From Streptomyces sp. CNH099 (GTDB lineage Bacteria; Actinomycetota; Actinomycetes; Streptomycetales; Streptomycetaceae): DNA of 39,092 nt. Of the stretch, positions 31,973-38,826 are shown one piece after another. Position numbers and translations under genes: made by a program. The stretch covers positions 1 to 39,092 of the forward strand of contig AZWL01000042.1 in NCBI GenBank assembly GCA_000514715.1. The letters are read 5' to 3'. Numbering within the stretch: position 1 is the first letter of the stretch; each line of letters begins with the position of its first letter. The notes below the pieces were generated by a model. The model did not search any database and was not told the origin of the DNA. It saw only the letters and a program-made list of their open reading frames with translations.

Positions 31973-33001
31973 ATGGCGCACAACATCGAAAGGTTCACCG
32001 ACGGAAGCGCAGCGTTCATTTCCGCGCGGAAGGACGCTTGGCACCGACTCGGCACCGTCACCACCGACACGTTCACCGCCGCCGAAGCGATGGACAAGGC
32101 GCGTCTCGGCGGCTGGAACGTCCGCACCACGTCCCTGAGCACCACCACCGACAGCCCCAACGGGCCCGTCACGGTGCCCGTGCTCGGCTCGTACGCCACC
32201 GTCCGGACCCACCCGGAGACGGGCGTACCGGAGCCCCTGGGCGTCGTCGGGCCCGGGTACATGCCGGTGCAGAACGAGGAACACTGCGATCTGCTGGACG
32301 CCGTGGTCGGCGAGTCCGGCGCCCACTTCGAGACCGCCGGCAGCCTGAACGGTGGCCGACAGGTCTTCGTTACCCTCAAGCTGCCGCGGACCATGAAGTT
32401 CCAGGGACGGGACCACCTCGACCTGTACGTCGCCGCGCTCAACAGCCACGACGGCAGCTCGGCGTTCCGGCTGATCGTCACGCCCGTGCGCATCGTGTGC
32501 GCCAACACCCAAGCCGCCGCGCTGAGCAGGGCACGGGCGAGCTTCGCCATCCGGCACACGTCCGGCGCACAGGGCCGCATCCTGGCCGCGCGGGAGGCAC
32601 TGAACCTCACCTGGCAGTACGCCGACGCTTTCGAAGCGGAAGCCGCCGCGATGATCGAAGCGGAGCTGGACCGGGAGGAGTTCAACAACATCATCGGTCG
32701 CCTGTACCCGGAGCCCAAGGGGCCCAAGGTGACCGAGCAGATGAAGCGGACGCACTCCCGCAAGCTCTCGGCGCTCGGTGACCTCTTCGCCAGCTCCCCG
32801 ACGCTTCAGGGACTTCACGGAACCCGGTGGGCCGGATACCAGGCGGTGACGGAGTACCTCGACCACGTCGCCCCGGTCAAGGGCGGCAAGAAGTACGGCG
32901 AGACCTACGCCGCCAACGCCCGCGCACTGCGCACCGTCACCAGCAGCACCCTCGTGACGCAGAAGCACGACGCCTTTCGCGCCTTCGCGCTGACCTCCTG
33001 A
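31973..33001 (+). CDS. DUF932 phage/plasmid-like protein
   Basis: 342 aa. Matches the DUF932 family throughout: N-terminal MAHNIERFTDGSAAFISARKDAWHRLG, then YATVRTHPETGVPEPLGVVGPGYMPVQNEE (given here in outline), VTLKLPRTMKF, FRLIVTPVRIVCANTQAAAL, and a helical C-terminus. Family members are common on plasmids and phages; their role in replication or recombination is suspected but not established. The ATG has AGAGAGGGA 7 nt upstream. It has its own promoter, terminator and leader. An ordinary length for the family, with no truncation. Confidence 0.9.
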   Translation: MAHNIERFTDGSAAFISARKDAWHRLGTVTTDTFTAAEAMDKARLGGWNVRTTSLSTTTDSPNGPVTVPVLGSYATVRTHPETGVPEPLGVVGPGYMPVQNEEHCDLLDAVVGESGAHFETAGSLNGGRQVFVTLKLPRTMKFQGRDHLDLYVAALNSHDGSSAFRLIVTPVRIVCANTQAAALSRARASFAIRHTSGAQGRILAAREALNLTWQYADAFEAEAAAMIEAELDREEFNNIIGRLYPEPKGPKVTEQMKRTHSRKLSALGDLFASSPTLQGLHGTRWAGYQAVTEYLDHVAPVKGGKKYGETYAANARALRTVTSSTLVTQKHDAFRAFALTS

Positions 33002-33006
33002 CCGCA

Positions 33007-33048
33007 CCACGGGGGGCGCCCCCGGTTCTTCCGGGGCGCCCCCCGTGG
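33007..33048 (+). terminator. Perfect 16-bp hairpin terminator after DUF932
   Basis: CCACGGGGGGCGCCCC (33007-33022) pairs perfectly with 33033-33048 around a 10-nt loop containing GGTTCTTCC. It begins 5 nt after the stop. No U-tract. A related hairpin with an inverted loop sequence follows the next gene. Confidence 0.9.
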
Positions 33049-33061
33049 CCCCCCGCGGGCT

Positions 33062-33101
33062 GGCAGACCCGCAGCACCGGACCTCAAAGAACCCGTCCAC
33101 A
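33062..33101 (+). promoter_or_regulatory. Conserved leader element, copy 2
   Basis: GGCAGACCCGCAG (33062-33074) and AGAACCCGTCCACA (33088-33101) repeat the leader of the DUF932 gene at almost the same distance from the start codon (54 versus 53 nt). CCGTCCACA fits the DnaA-box pattern. No separate promoter is evident, so this gene may be read through from the DUF932 promoter. Confidence 0.65.
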
Positions 33102-33115
33102 GAAAGGGACACATC

Positions 33116-34291
33116 ATGCAGCACAACAGTGACCGACCGGCCAAGGCAGCCCACGATGAGGGCGAGCGCGGAGAGCTCGCCCTACCAGGTAACTCCGTGG
33201 AGGCGGAGGAGCGGGCCGAGGCGGCGGACATCGTCATCCGACACACCCACGGGGACGGCACCATCGTGGAGGGCTCTTCCAAGGGAGACGGGGTGTGGGA
33301 AGCGTTGCGCCCGCTTGGCTGGGCCTACCGCCGTACGCCGGGGATTTTCATTCGTGGCAGCCGTTACAAGGGCGCCGACCGGTGGCGGATCAACCGGGCT
33401 GCGGACGCGGTGCGCGCACTCGGTCTGTCGTGCGCTGTGGTGATCGATGAGGGCATGTCGTTTGCGGAGCGGGAGGCCGCCCGCGTGGGCGCGGCTGAGG
33501 AGCGGGCGGAGCGGTTCGAGGACCGGGCCGGACGTGCCGCGGCGGCGTCGCAGTCGGCGCGGAATGCCTCGGACCAGATCGGCGAACGGTTCTGGATGGG
33601 TCAGCCGATCCTTGTGGGCCACCATTCGGAGAGGCGCGCCCGCAGGGACCAGGAGCGCATGCACAACCAGATGCGCAAGAGCATCGCAGAGGGCGAGCGG
33701 GCCGGTTACTGGGCATCTCGTGCGGCTGCAGCGGACGCCTACGAGCGGTACCGGAAGGACCCGGGGCGCACGCTGCGCCGTATCGAGAAGCTGGAGGCGG
33801 AGCGACGGAGCGTTCTGCGGGAGCGGGACGGCGTCGACGACAGGGGCCGTAAGGCTGATGTGTGGCGGCGCGAGCCGTCCGAGGCGCGCCGGGAGGAACT
33901 GACGCGCTGTCTCGCCGAGTATGACGAGGAGCTGACGTACTGGGCGGAGACCATCAAGGAGGCGGAGCGGCGCGGCTTCAAGGTGTGGGGTCGGGCCGAC
34001 TTCGTGAAGGGCGATTTCGTGCGGTGGCGGGGGTCCTGGTACGAGGTGACCCGGGTCAACGCCAAGACGGTGACCGTGCCGCACATCCACGCCGCTTTTG
34101 ATGGCGGCACCGTCGGCACCGTCAGCGGCTGCTGCGTGGTCACCCGTGCGGCGACCGCCGAGACCCGGCACAAGGGCAGTACGTACACGCTCCCGTACAA
34201 CGAGGTGAGCGGGCGCATGTCGGCCGAGCAGATGCGGGCCGCGCTTGTGGGCGAGGCGCTCCCCGTCGACTCGCGCAACGGTACCTGCTGA
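33116..34291 (+). CDS. DUF3560-type plasmid protein
   Basis: 391 aa. Residues 37-120 contain ADIVIRHTHGDGTIVEG and AYRRTPGIFIRGSRYK; the central part (about 140-205; IGERFWMGQPILVGHHSERR, RMHNQMRKSIAEGERAGYW) is characteristic of DUF3560. A long helical, Arg/Glu-rich stretch follows (about 205-300), then a beta-rich C-terminal region (DFVRWRGSWYEVTRVNAKTVTV). The function of the family is unknown; it is frequent on actinomycete plasmids. The ATG has AAAGGGA 7 nt upstream. Confidence 0.85.
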   Translation: MQHNSDRPAKAAHDEGERGELALPGNSVEAEERAEAADIVIRHTHGDGTIVEGSSKGDGVWEALRPLGWAYRRTPGIFIRGSRYKGADRWRINRAADAVRALGLSCAVVIDEGMSFAEREAARVGAAEERAERFEDRAGRAAAASQSARNASDQIGERFWMGQPILVGHHSERRARRDQERMHNQMRKSIAEGERAGYWASRAAAADAYERYRKDPGRTLRRIEKLEAERRSVLRERDGVDDRGRKADVWRREPSEARREELTRCLAEYDEELTYWAETIKEAERRGFKVWGRADFVKGDFVRWRGSWYEVTRVNAKTVTVPHIHAAFDGGTVGTVSGCCVVTRAATAETRHKGSTYTLPYNEVSGRMSAEQMRAALVGEALPVDSRNGTC

Positions 34292-34309
34292 CCACGTGAC
34301 CGCATCGCA

Positions 34310-34342
34310 GGGGCGCCCCGGAAGAACCCTCCGAGGCGCCCC
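34310..34342 (+). terminator. Hairpin terminator after DUF3560
   Basis: 12-position stem with one mismatch (34310-34321 with 34331-34342) around AAGAACCCT. The stem core GGGCGCC and the loop resemble the DUF932 terminator, but the loop sequence is inverted (GGAAGAACC versus GGTTCTTCC). Confidence 0.85.
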
Positions 34343-34362
34343 CGTGGCACCCGCAGCGGGCC

Positions 34363-34374
34363 GGTAGACCCGCA
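34363..34374 (+). promoter_or_regulatory. Orphan third copy of the leader element
   Basis: GGTAGACCCGCA follows the second terminator at the same distance as GGCAGACCCGCAG follows the first (both preceded by CCCCGTGGCACCCG/CCCCGTGGCCCCCC-like sequence). No gene follows; the IS481-type element begins about 140 bp later. A third gene of this series was probably lost. Confidence 0.6.
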
Positions 34375-34515
34375 CGGGTGGGCGTGGAAGTCGTGGCGCC
34401 GGTCGGAGGCTGCGCCGCTTGACGGCGGGGCGGAGACGACCAGGGAACGGCGGAGGCTCCGGCCGGTCCCCGGCTGTGTGGATAGGGCGGTGGTCGGCAT
34501 GCCGTGACGGTTAAG

Positions 34516-35640
34516 TGTGGTGTCTCAGGACGTTGGTGCCTCGAAGTCCTCGATGGTGAGCTGCTGAGGGAAGGTGTCGAGTGGTTCCGGCGGCTGCTCG
34601 AAGGTGACGCGGTAGTCGCTGCCGGCGGTCCGGCTGATCGGTGGCCGGCCGCCGAGGGCGGCGTGCGGCCGGTCGTGGTTGTAGTAGTTGAGGAAGTCGG
34701 CGAGCGCGGCGCGTCGGTCCTGCTCGGAGGTGTAGGCGCGGACGTAGGCCCATTCCCGGGCGAGGGTGCCGTTGAAGCGCTCGACCTTTCCGTTCGTGCG
34801 CGGCGTGTAGGGCCGGGTCCGCTTGTGCTTCGTACCGGTCGTGGCCAGCGCATCCGCCCAGGCCCGGGACCGATAGCAGGCGCCGTTGTCGGTGAGGACA
34901 CGGTGGATGGGGGCGATGTCGTGGGTGGCGAAGAATGCCGCGGCCCGGCGCCAGAAGGCGGCTGCGGTGAGCGCGCGTTCGTCCTCCAGGGTCTCGGTGT
35001 ACGCGAGCCGGGAGTGATCGTCCAGCGCGGAATGCAGATAGGTGTAGCCGACCCGACCGGTTCCTGGCCCGGTCCGCTTCGAGGCTCGTGCGGCCTCGGT
35101 GCCAATGCCGTGCATCCGCCAGCCGCCGCCGGCCGGGATGCGTCCGAGCTTCTTGACGTCGACGTGGACTAGGTCGCCGGGGCGTTCGTGCTCGTATCGG
35201 ATGACCTCGCGTAGTTGCTCGCCGGTCGGCGGGTCCAGGTCCCGCAGGCGGTTCAGTCCGCGGCGGACGAGGACGCGGTGCACGGTGGCCGGCGCCAGGG
35301 TGATGCCGTGTAGGCGCTTGAGGTCGGCGGCGAGCCGGGCAGGCCCGTGCTTGGTCTGCTGCCGCAGCGCCTCGATCAGGTCGGCGATCTTATCCGGGGT
35401 GCGCTGCGGGCTGGAGGCGGGGCGGGAGGGGCGGTCCACGAGGCCGTTCTCGCCGTGGGCTTGCCAGCGGGCGTACCACTTGGCCAGGCAGCGGCGGGAT
35501 ATCCCGGCCTCAGCGGCGACGTGCGCGATCGGACGCCCGGCGGCCACACGCAGGCATAATCGCCGCCGCCCTTCGGGGGTCAGTGGCGCGTTGCGGTGCC
35601 CGGCCATTTCTGCCCGCACAGGCGGCAGCCGTCGGCACAG
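34516..35640 (-). mobile_element. IS481-family insertion (ends not fully defined)
   Basis: The transposase gene fills the element. A candidate left end is TGTGGTGTCTCAGGAC at 34516, 9 bp past the transposase stop, in the style of IS481-family ends. I cannot find a matching inverted repeat upstream of the transposase start within 35608-35800 nor a clear target duplication, so the right boundary is only approximate and may be degraded. Confidence 0.6.
34525..35607 (-). CDS. IS481-family transposase, intact DDE
   Basis: 360 aa. The N-terminus RNAPLTPEGRRRLCLRV and an HTH (GRPIAHVAAEAGISRRCLAKW) are typical. The catalytic triad is D150 (LVHVDVKKLG), D240 (HRVLTDNGA) and E276 (NGKVERFNG), giving DD(35)E. 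Further family marks are TYLHSALDDHSRLAYTE and NYYNHDRPHAALGGRPP. It is full length and looks active. ATG 35607 is used; a GTG at 35619 is the alternative and neither has a ribosome binding site, as is common for IS genes. Confidence 0.93.
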   Translation of the reverse strand: MAGHRNAPLTPEGRRRLCLRVAAGRPIAHVAAEAGISRRCLAKWYARWQAHGENGLVDRPSRPASSPQRTPDKIADLIEALRQQTKHGPARLAADLKRLHGITLAPATVHRVLVRRGLNRLRDLDPPTGEQLREVIRYEHERPGDLVHVDVKKLGRIPAGGGWRMHGIGTEAARASKRTGPGTGRVGYTYLHSALDDHSRLAYTETLEDERALTAAAFWRRAAAFFATHDIAPIHRVLTDNGACYRSRAWADALATTGTKHKRTRPYTPRTNGKVERFNGTLAREWAYVRAYTSEQDRRAALADFLNYYNHDRPHAALGGRPPISRTAGSDYRVTFEQPPEPLDTFPQQLTIEDFEAPTS

Positions 35641-35801
35641 CGAGGAGGGGGAGTCCCGCGCGGCCGAGGTACTGCACCGTGCGTCCCCCCTTCCCCGTGG
35701 CGGCGTGTGGCGTCGAACAGCGGCTCTGGCCGCTTCAGCTCATGATGACGGCAGGCACTGACAGTCCGGGTGCCGGCGTCCGCCCTGCTGTGTGTGACCT
35801 G

Positions 35802-36104
35802 CTACGACACGTCGGACTCCGCAGATGCCGCAGTCCGCTTCGTACTGCGGGGTGAGCGGCTGTGGCCGCGGGCGATGCCGGATACGCGCTCGGGTTTGAC
35901 GCCGAGTTGGGGCGCCATGTCGGTGTAGCTGGTGCCGTCGCGTTCATGGAGGGTGCGCACGACGTGCTGGCGGCGGGCGCGTAGCTGCTTCTGGATGTCC
36001 GGCAGGGCGCGGAGGACTGCGCTGAGTTCGGCGGCCTGTTCGAGGGTTTCGGGGCCTTCGAGCAGGGCTGCTACCTGCTTGAGGGGTTCGGGCGTTTCGG
36101 TCAT
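35802..36104 (-). CDS. Small HTH repressor candidate, leaderless
   Basis: 100 aa. Helical N-terminus (PLKQVAALLEGPETLEQAAEL), then an HTH (about 48-80; VVRTLHERDGTSYTDMAPQLGVKPERVSGIARG) and a basic Ser/Arg-rich tail. It is transcribed divergently from 36239 across a triple-box operator. The predicted -10 (TATGCT) ends 7 nt from the ATG, so the mRNA probably begins at or next to the start codon. It is likely the repressor that binds these boxes and controls itself and the genes to the right; inference from context. Confidence 0.75.
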   Translation of the reverse strand: MTETPEPLKQVAALLEGPETLEQAAELSAVLRALPDIQKQLRARRQHVVRTLHERDGTSYTDMAPQLGVKPERVSGIARGHSRSPRSTKRTAASAESDVS

Positions 36105-36110
36105 GTGGTG

Positions 36111-36139
36111 AGCATAGTGGGGCCCATCAAAAGAATCAA
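36111..36139 (-). promoter_or_regulatory. Leftward promoter of the HTH gene
   Basis: On the leftward strand -35 TTGATT (36134-36139), 17-bp spacer, -10 TATGCT (36111-36116). The expected start falls at about 36104, the A of the ATG: a leaderless transcript. Operator box 1 lies in the spacer. Confidence 0.75.
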
Positions 36140-36172
36140 GTGGGACCCACTTGACAAGATTGATGGGACCCA
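36118..36172. promoter_or_regulatory. Triple operator: TGGGRCCCA boxes at 23-bp intervals
   Basis: TGGGGCCCA at 36118-36126, TGGGACCCA at 36141-36149 and TGGGACCCA at 36164-36172. The middle box sits in the perfect 17-bp palindrome CAAGTGGGACCCACTTG (36137-36153). The spacing is exactly 23 bp both times. The outer boxes lie in the -35/-10 spacers of the two divergent promoters and the middle box overlaps both -35 elements, so one bound repressor array would silence both directions. Confidence 0.82.
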
Positions 36173-36179
36173 CTAATTT
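36151..36179 (+). promoter_or_regulatory. Rightward consensus promoter
   Basis: -35 TTGACA (36151-36156), 17-bp spacer, -10 TAATTT (36174-36179). The -35 is a perfect consensus match. Start expected near 36186. Operator box 3 fills the spacer. It drives the Zn-finger gene and possibly those beyond it. Confidence 0.85.
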
Positions 36180-36207
36180 CGAAGTATCGCAAGACAGCAC
36201 GAACACC

Positions 36208-36222
36208 TTGAGAACTCAACAG
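36208..36222 (+). promoter_or_regulatory. rRNA-leader-like element TTGAGAACTCAACAG
   Basis: The leader of the Zn-finger gene contains CACCTTGAGAACTCAACAG. Sequences of this form (TTGAGAACTCAA followed by CAG or TAG) are characteristic of actinobacterial 16S rRNA leaders, where they are part of the processing/antitermination region. Here it starts about 22 nt into the predicted transcript. Its presence in an mRNA leader suggests transcription antitermination past the hairpins downstream; inference. Confidence 0.6.
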
Positions 36223-36238
36223 AGAGCAGGCGAACGCC

Positions 36239-36688
36239 ATGACCGCTACCGCTGAGTGCCCGAAGTGTCAGGGCAACGGCAAGATCGACGCCTACGCGGG
36301 CATCGCCGGCGGGGTCTGCTTCCGCTGTGAGGGCGCAGGCAGAATCCCCGAAGCCGAGGCGCTCCGTGGCCAGCAGGCCGCCGAGCGGGGCGCCAAGCGC
36401 CGGGAGGCCGCACAGCGGCGCACCCGGCAGAAGCTGGAAGCGAAGGAAACCGCAGCCGCCCAGACCTACGGCGACCACTTCCGTATCGCGAAGGCACTGG
36501 CCCGGTTCAACGACCCCCGCGCCGTTCGGGCCGAGCAGGTACGGACCGAGATGCGAGACGGCCGTCGTCACGAATGGGTGCAGGAAGTCGGAATCCGGCA
36601 GGTCCTTCCCACACTGATGAAGGATCTCGGAGTCACCGGACTGAGCATTGAGGAGATCGAAGCCGAAGCCCAGGCGAGCAGGCAGTGA
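36239..36688 (+). CDS. DnaJ-type zinc-finger small protein
   Basis: 149 aa. The N-terminus carries two CxxCxGxG repeats, CPKCQGNG (7-14) and CFRCEGAG (27-34), the DnaJ-type zinc-binding pattern. A Gln/Arg-rich helix follows, then a domain with FRIAKALARFNDPRAVRAEQV and a C-terminus IEEIEAEAQASRQ. No J-domain, so it is not a DnaJ; it may bind nucleic acid or a protein partner. ATG 36239 has only a weak GCAGG upstream. First gene of the rightward unit controlled by the triple operator. Confidence 0.7.
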   Translation: MTATAECPKCQGNGKIDAYAGIAGGVCFRCEGAGRIPEAEALRGQQAAERGAKRREAAQRRTRQKLEAKETAAAQTYGDHFRIAKALARFNDPRAVRAEQVRTEMRDGRRHEWVQEVGIRQVLPTLMKDLGVTGLSIEEIEAEAQASRQ

Positions 36689-36696
36689 CACAAGCT

Positions 36697-36731
36697 GGTG
36701 GGCCCTCCCGAGGCAAGCGGGAGGGCCCACC
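36697..36731 (+). terminator. Perfect 14-bp hairpin
   Basis: GGTGGGCCCTCCCG (36697-36710) pairs perfectly with 36718-36731 around AGGCAAG, 8 nt after the stop of the zinc-finger gene. Confidence 0.88.
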
Positions 36732-36788
36732 GGCGTATGTGTCCGGCGGTCACACGGCGTCCGCCACAGATGAAGGGAGCTGCACCCC

Positions 36789-37073
36789 ATGAGTGCCGCC
36801 CTGCAACAGCTCGCCGAAGCCCTGGTGGCCTCGGGCGTCACCGTCGCCTACCGCTATCCGTGCGACCAGCCGGCCCACGCGGCAGGCCCGTGCCGAACCC
36901 GGCACCACCTGTACGACGCCGGCGCCGTCACCGACTGGACCACCGGCACCGACGGCCACATCACCCTGACCATCAGCGGCCGGCGTGAACGGCAGATCCC
37001 CCTCAACAGCCTGCGGCCCACCCAGACGCAGACGAACACCCTCACCGACCTGACCCGCACCACCGCAACCTGA
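36789..37073 (+). CDS. Small hypothetical protein
   Basis: 94 aa. VTVAYRYPCDQPAHAAGPCRTRHHLYD has two Cys and several His, then a short beta-rich part (TDGHITLTISGRR) and a Thr-rich tail. No family recognised. AGGGAG lies 10 nt before the ATG. No own promoter is visible between the preceding terminator and the start, so expression may depend on read-through of the hairpin. Confidence 0.65.
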   Translation: MSAALQQLAEALVASGVTVAYRYPCDQPAHAAGPCRTRHHLYDAGAVTDWTTGTDGHITLTISGRRERQIPLNSLRPTQTQTNTLTDLTRTTAT

Positions 37074-37085
37074 CAACCCAACCCC

Positions 37086-37116
37086 CGAGGGGCCCGCGCC
37101 ATGCGCGGGCCCCTCG
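37086..37116 (+). terminator. Perfect 13-bp hairpin
   Basis: CGAGGGGCCCGCG (37086-37098) pairs with 37104-37116 around CCATG, 12 nt after the previous stop. The next gene starts 32 nt later. Confidence 0.88.
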
Positions 37117-37148
37117 CCTGTATCCCGGCCCTGCATCGGAGCACCCTC

Positions 37149-38078
37149 ATGCCCCTCACCGGCGAACTTCCCACCACCGTCCAGCAGCTCGCGCACGCCC
37201 GGGAGCGCCCGCCATCTGCCTCTCCCAGCCCCGTCTGCCCACGCTTCGCTACGCTCACCGCGCTCCGCCACCACCTCAAGGCGGTCGGAGCGGAGGACTG
37301 GGCTGACAACCGCACGCTGACCCAGACCCACAGCCGGCGCCTTGCGGTGCTGCGTCACCCCGAGTTCGAAAGCTGGTGGATCATCATTCCCGGGGCCGGC
37401 CTGCAGCTCGGCTCCTTCGCCCAGTGCCGCACCAGGAAGCAGGCCCTCGCCTTGGCTGCGGCGGTCGAAGCCGCTATCGACCTGCCCTGGGACGTCGATG
37501 ACATCGGGCCCCGCGCTGCGGCCTGGCGCTCACCCGCGGGGGAAGATCTGGCCGTCGCCGTCATGGGGTTGCGCGCTGGCGACCCCGGCCTGGACCACGA
37601 CGGCCTCTACGGGACGATGGCCACCGACCTGGCCGCCCGCCAGGCGACCGCCGCAGCCCAGCGCGCCCGGGACGCCGCCGACGGCTACACCGACGAGGTC
37701 ACCCCACCGGACATCAAGCCGGGCGATGAGATCACCATCCGGCTGACCGTCTCATCCCGGTCGGCCGGCCTCTTCCCCGGCCTGTTCGACGGCATCGACA
37801 TCGACGGCCCACCCGTCCAGACCCCGGTGACGGTGCGGGGCCGCGGCACCGCCCCCTCCCACCACGTCCCCTATCAGGAAGGCACCGCCCAGGCAGTGCT
37901 GCCCAACTCCTATCTGGCGTCCGTACCGGGCATGCAGAATGGCGGATTCCTGTTGCCGCTGACGGGCGCCCGCTGGTACGCGGACGACGGACGTTCGGGA
38001 TCCGCAGTCGGCCCTGTCCGCATCCCCGCCTATGCCGCTACGGTTCGCCGACGCCCAGACACCCGGGAACGTGCCTGA
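37149..38078 (+). CDS. Hypothetical plasmid protein
   Basis: 309 aa. The middle has FATLTALRHHLKAVGAEDWAD, LRHPEFESWWIIIPGAGLQLGSFAQCRTRKQAL and a Cys; the second half contains ITIRLTVSSRSAGLF. No catalytic motif or family recognised. ATG 37149 has GGAG 8 nt upstream; extension to 37101 would run through the terminator hairpin and is rejected. It overlaps no gene and has normal GC3. Confidence 0.7.
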   Translation: MPLTGELPTTVQQLAHARERPPSASPSPVCPRFATLTALRHHLKAVGAEDWADNRTLTQTHSRRLAVLRHPEFESWWIIIPGAGLQLGSFAQCRTRKQALALAAAVEAAIDLPWDVDDIGPRAAAWRSPAGEDLAVAVMGLRAGDPGLDHDGLYGTMATDLAARQATAAAQRARDAADGYTDEVTPPDIKPGDEITIRLTVSSRSAGLFPGLFDGIDIDGPPVQTPVTVRGRGTAPSHHVPYQEGTAQAVLPNSYLASVPGMQNGGFLLPLTGARWYADDGRSGSAVGPVRIPAYAATVRRRPDTRERA

Positions 38079-38127
38079 TCACGCCGGGCGTCGCCCTGCA
38101 CCACCGGGCAAGAACGGAGGATCACCA

Positions 38128-38358
38128 GTGAATCCGGACCTCGCCTTCAACTACGCCTGCTGGAAGTACGTGGGCACCGGAGCGGACCGCCGGCTGGCCG
38201 AGGTGCTCGCCAGCACCATCTACGGGCAAGAGGCCCTTCCCGACGTACTGGACACCGCGGACGGACGCATCTGGCCTCCGCACGTCGAGGAGATGGACGA
38301 CCTTGGCCCCATCGCCCCGTTCGAACTCGAACCCGACGACTTCACCGTTGATCCCTGA
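38128..38358 (+). CDS. Small acidic hypothetical protein
   Basis: 76 aa. GTG 38128 is preceded by GGAGG 8 nt upstream. Residues (AFNYACWKYVGTGADRRLAEV; EEMDDLGPIAPFELEPDDF) are acidic, with one Cys. No family recognised. It is the last gene before the telomere, 734 bp from the end. Confidence 0.7.
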   Translation: MNPDLAFNYACWKYVGTGADRRLAEVLASTIYGQEALPDVLDTADGRIWPPHVEEMDDLGPIAPFELEPDDFTVDP

Positions 38359-38360
38359 CA

Positions 38361-38382
38361 GTCACGGCTGACCGGCCGTGAC
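38361..38382 (+). terminator. 8-bp hairpin, first of two
   Basis: GTCACGGC pairs with GCCGTGAC around TGACCG, 2 nt after the stop of the last gene. Confidence 0.75.
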
Positions 38383-38413
38383 ACCAATGTCATGAGACGG
38401 CACAGTTAAGGGT

Positions 38414-38446
38414 GTCCCCCAGGGTCGGTAGTCGACCCTGGGGGAC
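38414..38446 (+). terminator. Perfect 14-bp hairpin, second of two
   Basis: GTCCCCCAGGGTCG (38414-38427) pairs with 38433-38446 around GTAGT and is followed by ATTCTCG. The tandem pair would stop transcription before the telomere. Confidence 0.88.
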
Positions 38447-38826
38447 ATTCTCGTTTCTCGGTTATGGATTCTCATAAACCAGATCCTGAAATGGCGTCAG
38501 ATTCGGTTAGTCCTGAGGGGTGCGCCAGGGGCGCCACCGCGTGAATTCTAGAGGGGTATGAAAAGTCGGGGTAGGTGCCACTCGGAGTGGCAGAGAAAGG
38601 CCGTCTGAAACCACGTCAGAACCTCGACCACCGGCCACCCGGACAGGACCAGATAAACCCCAGACCCGCCCCCTCAGCACAGCCTGATAAACACGGGAGA
38701 GATGCACGGAGAGCCGAGGCTCGACACCCCGACCCACCCAGAAAACCAGCCCCCGACACCACCCACAAACCACGCCACAACCCCAACTACCAGCCAAAAC
38801 AAGCAAACTGACCACCCATCAGACCA
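38447..38826. other. Subtelomeric non-coding stretch
   Basis: No gene seen. It contains small hairpins (GCGCC-AGG-GGCGC 38522-38534; TGCCACT-CGG-AGTGGCA 38576-38592; GAGC-CGAG-GCTC 38711-38722). From about 38735 the plus strand becomes almost free of G and T, a strong strand asymmetry that continues into the telomere. Confidence 0.7.

Noticed and set aside
36239..36688. DnaJ chaperone
   Set aside because: Only two CxxCxGxG repeats are present, with no J-domain or HPD motif. The call is limited to a DnaJ-type zinc-binding small protein.
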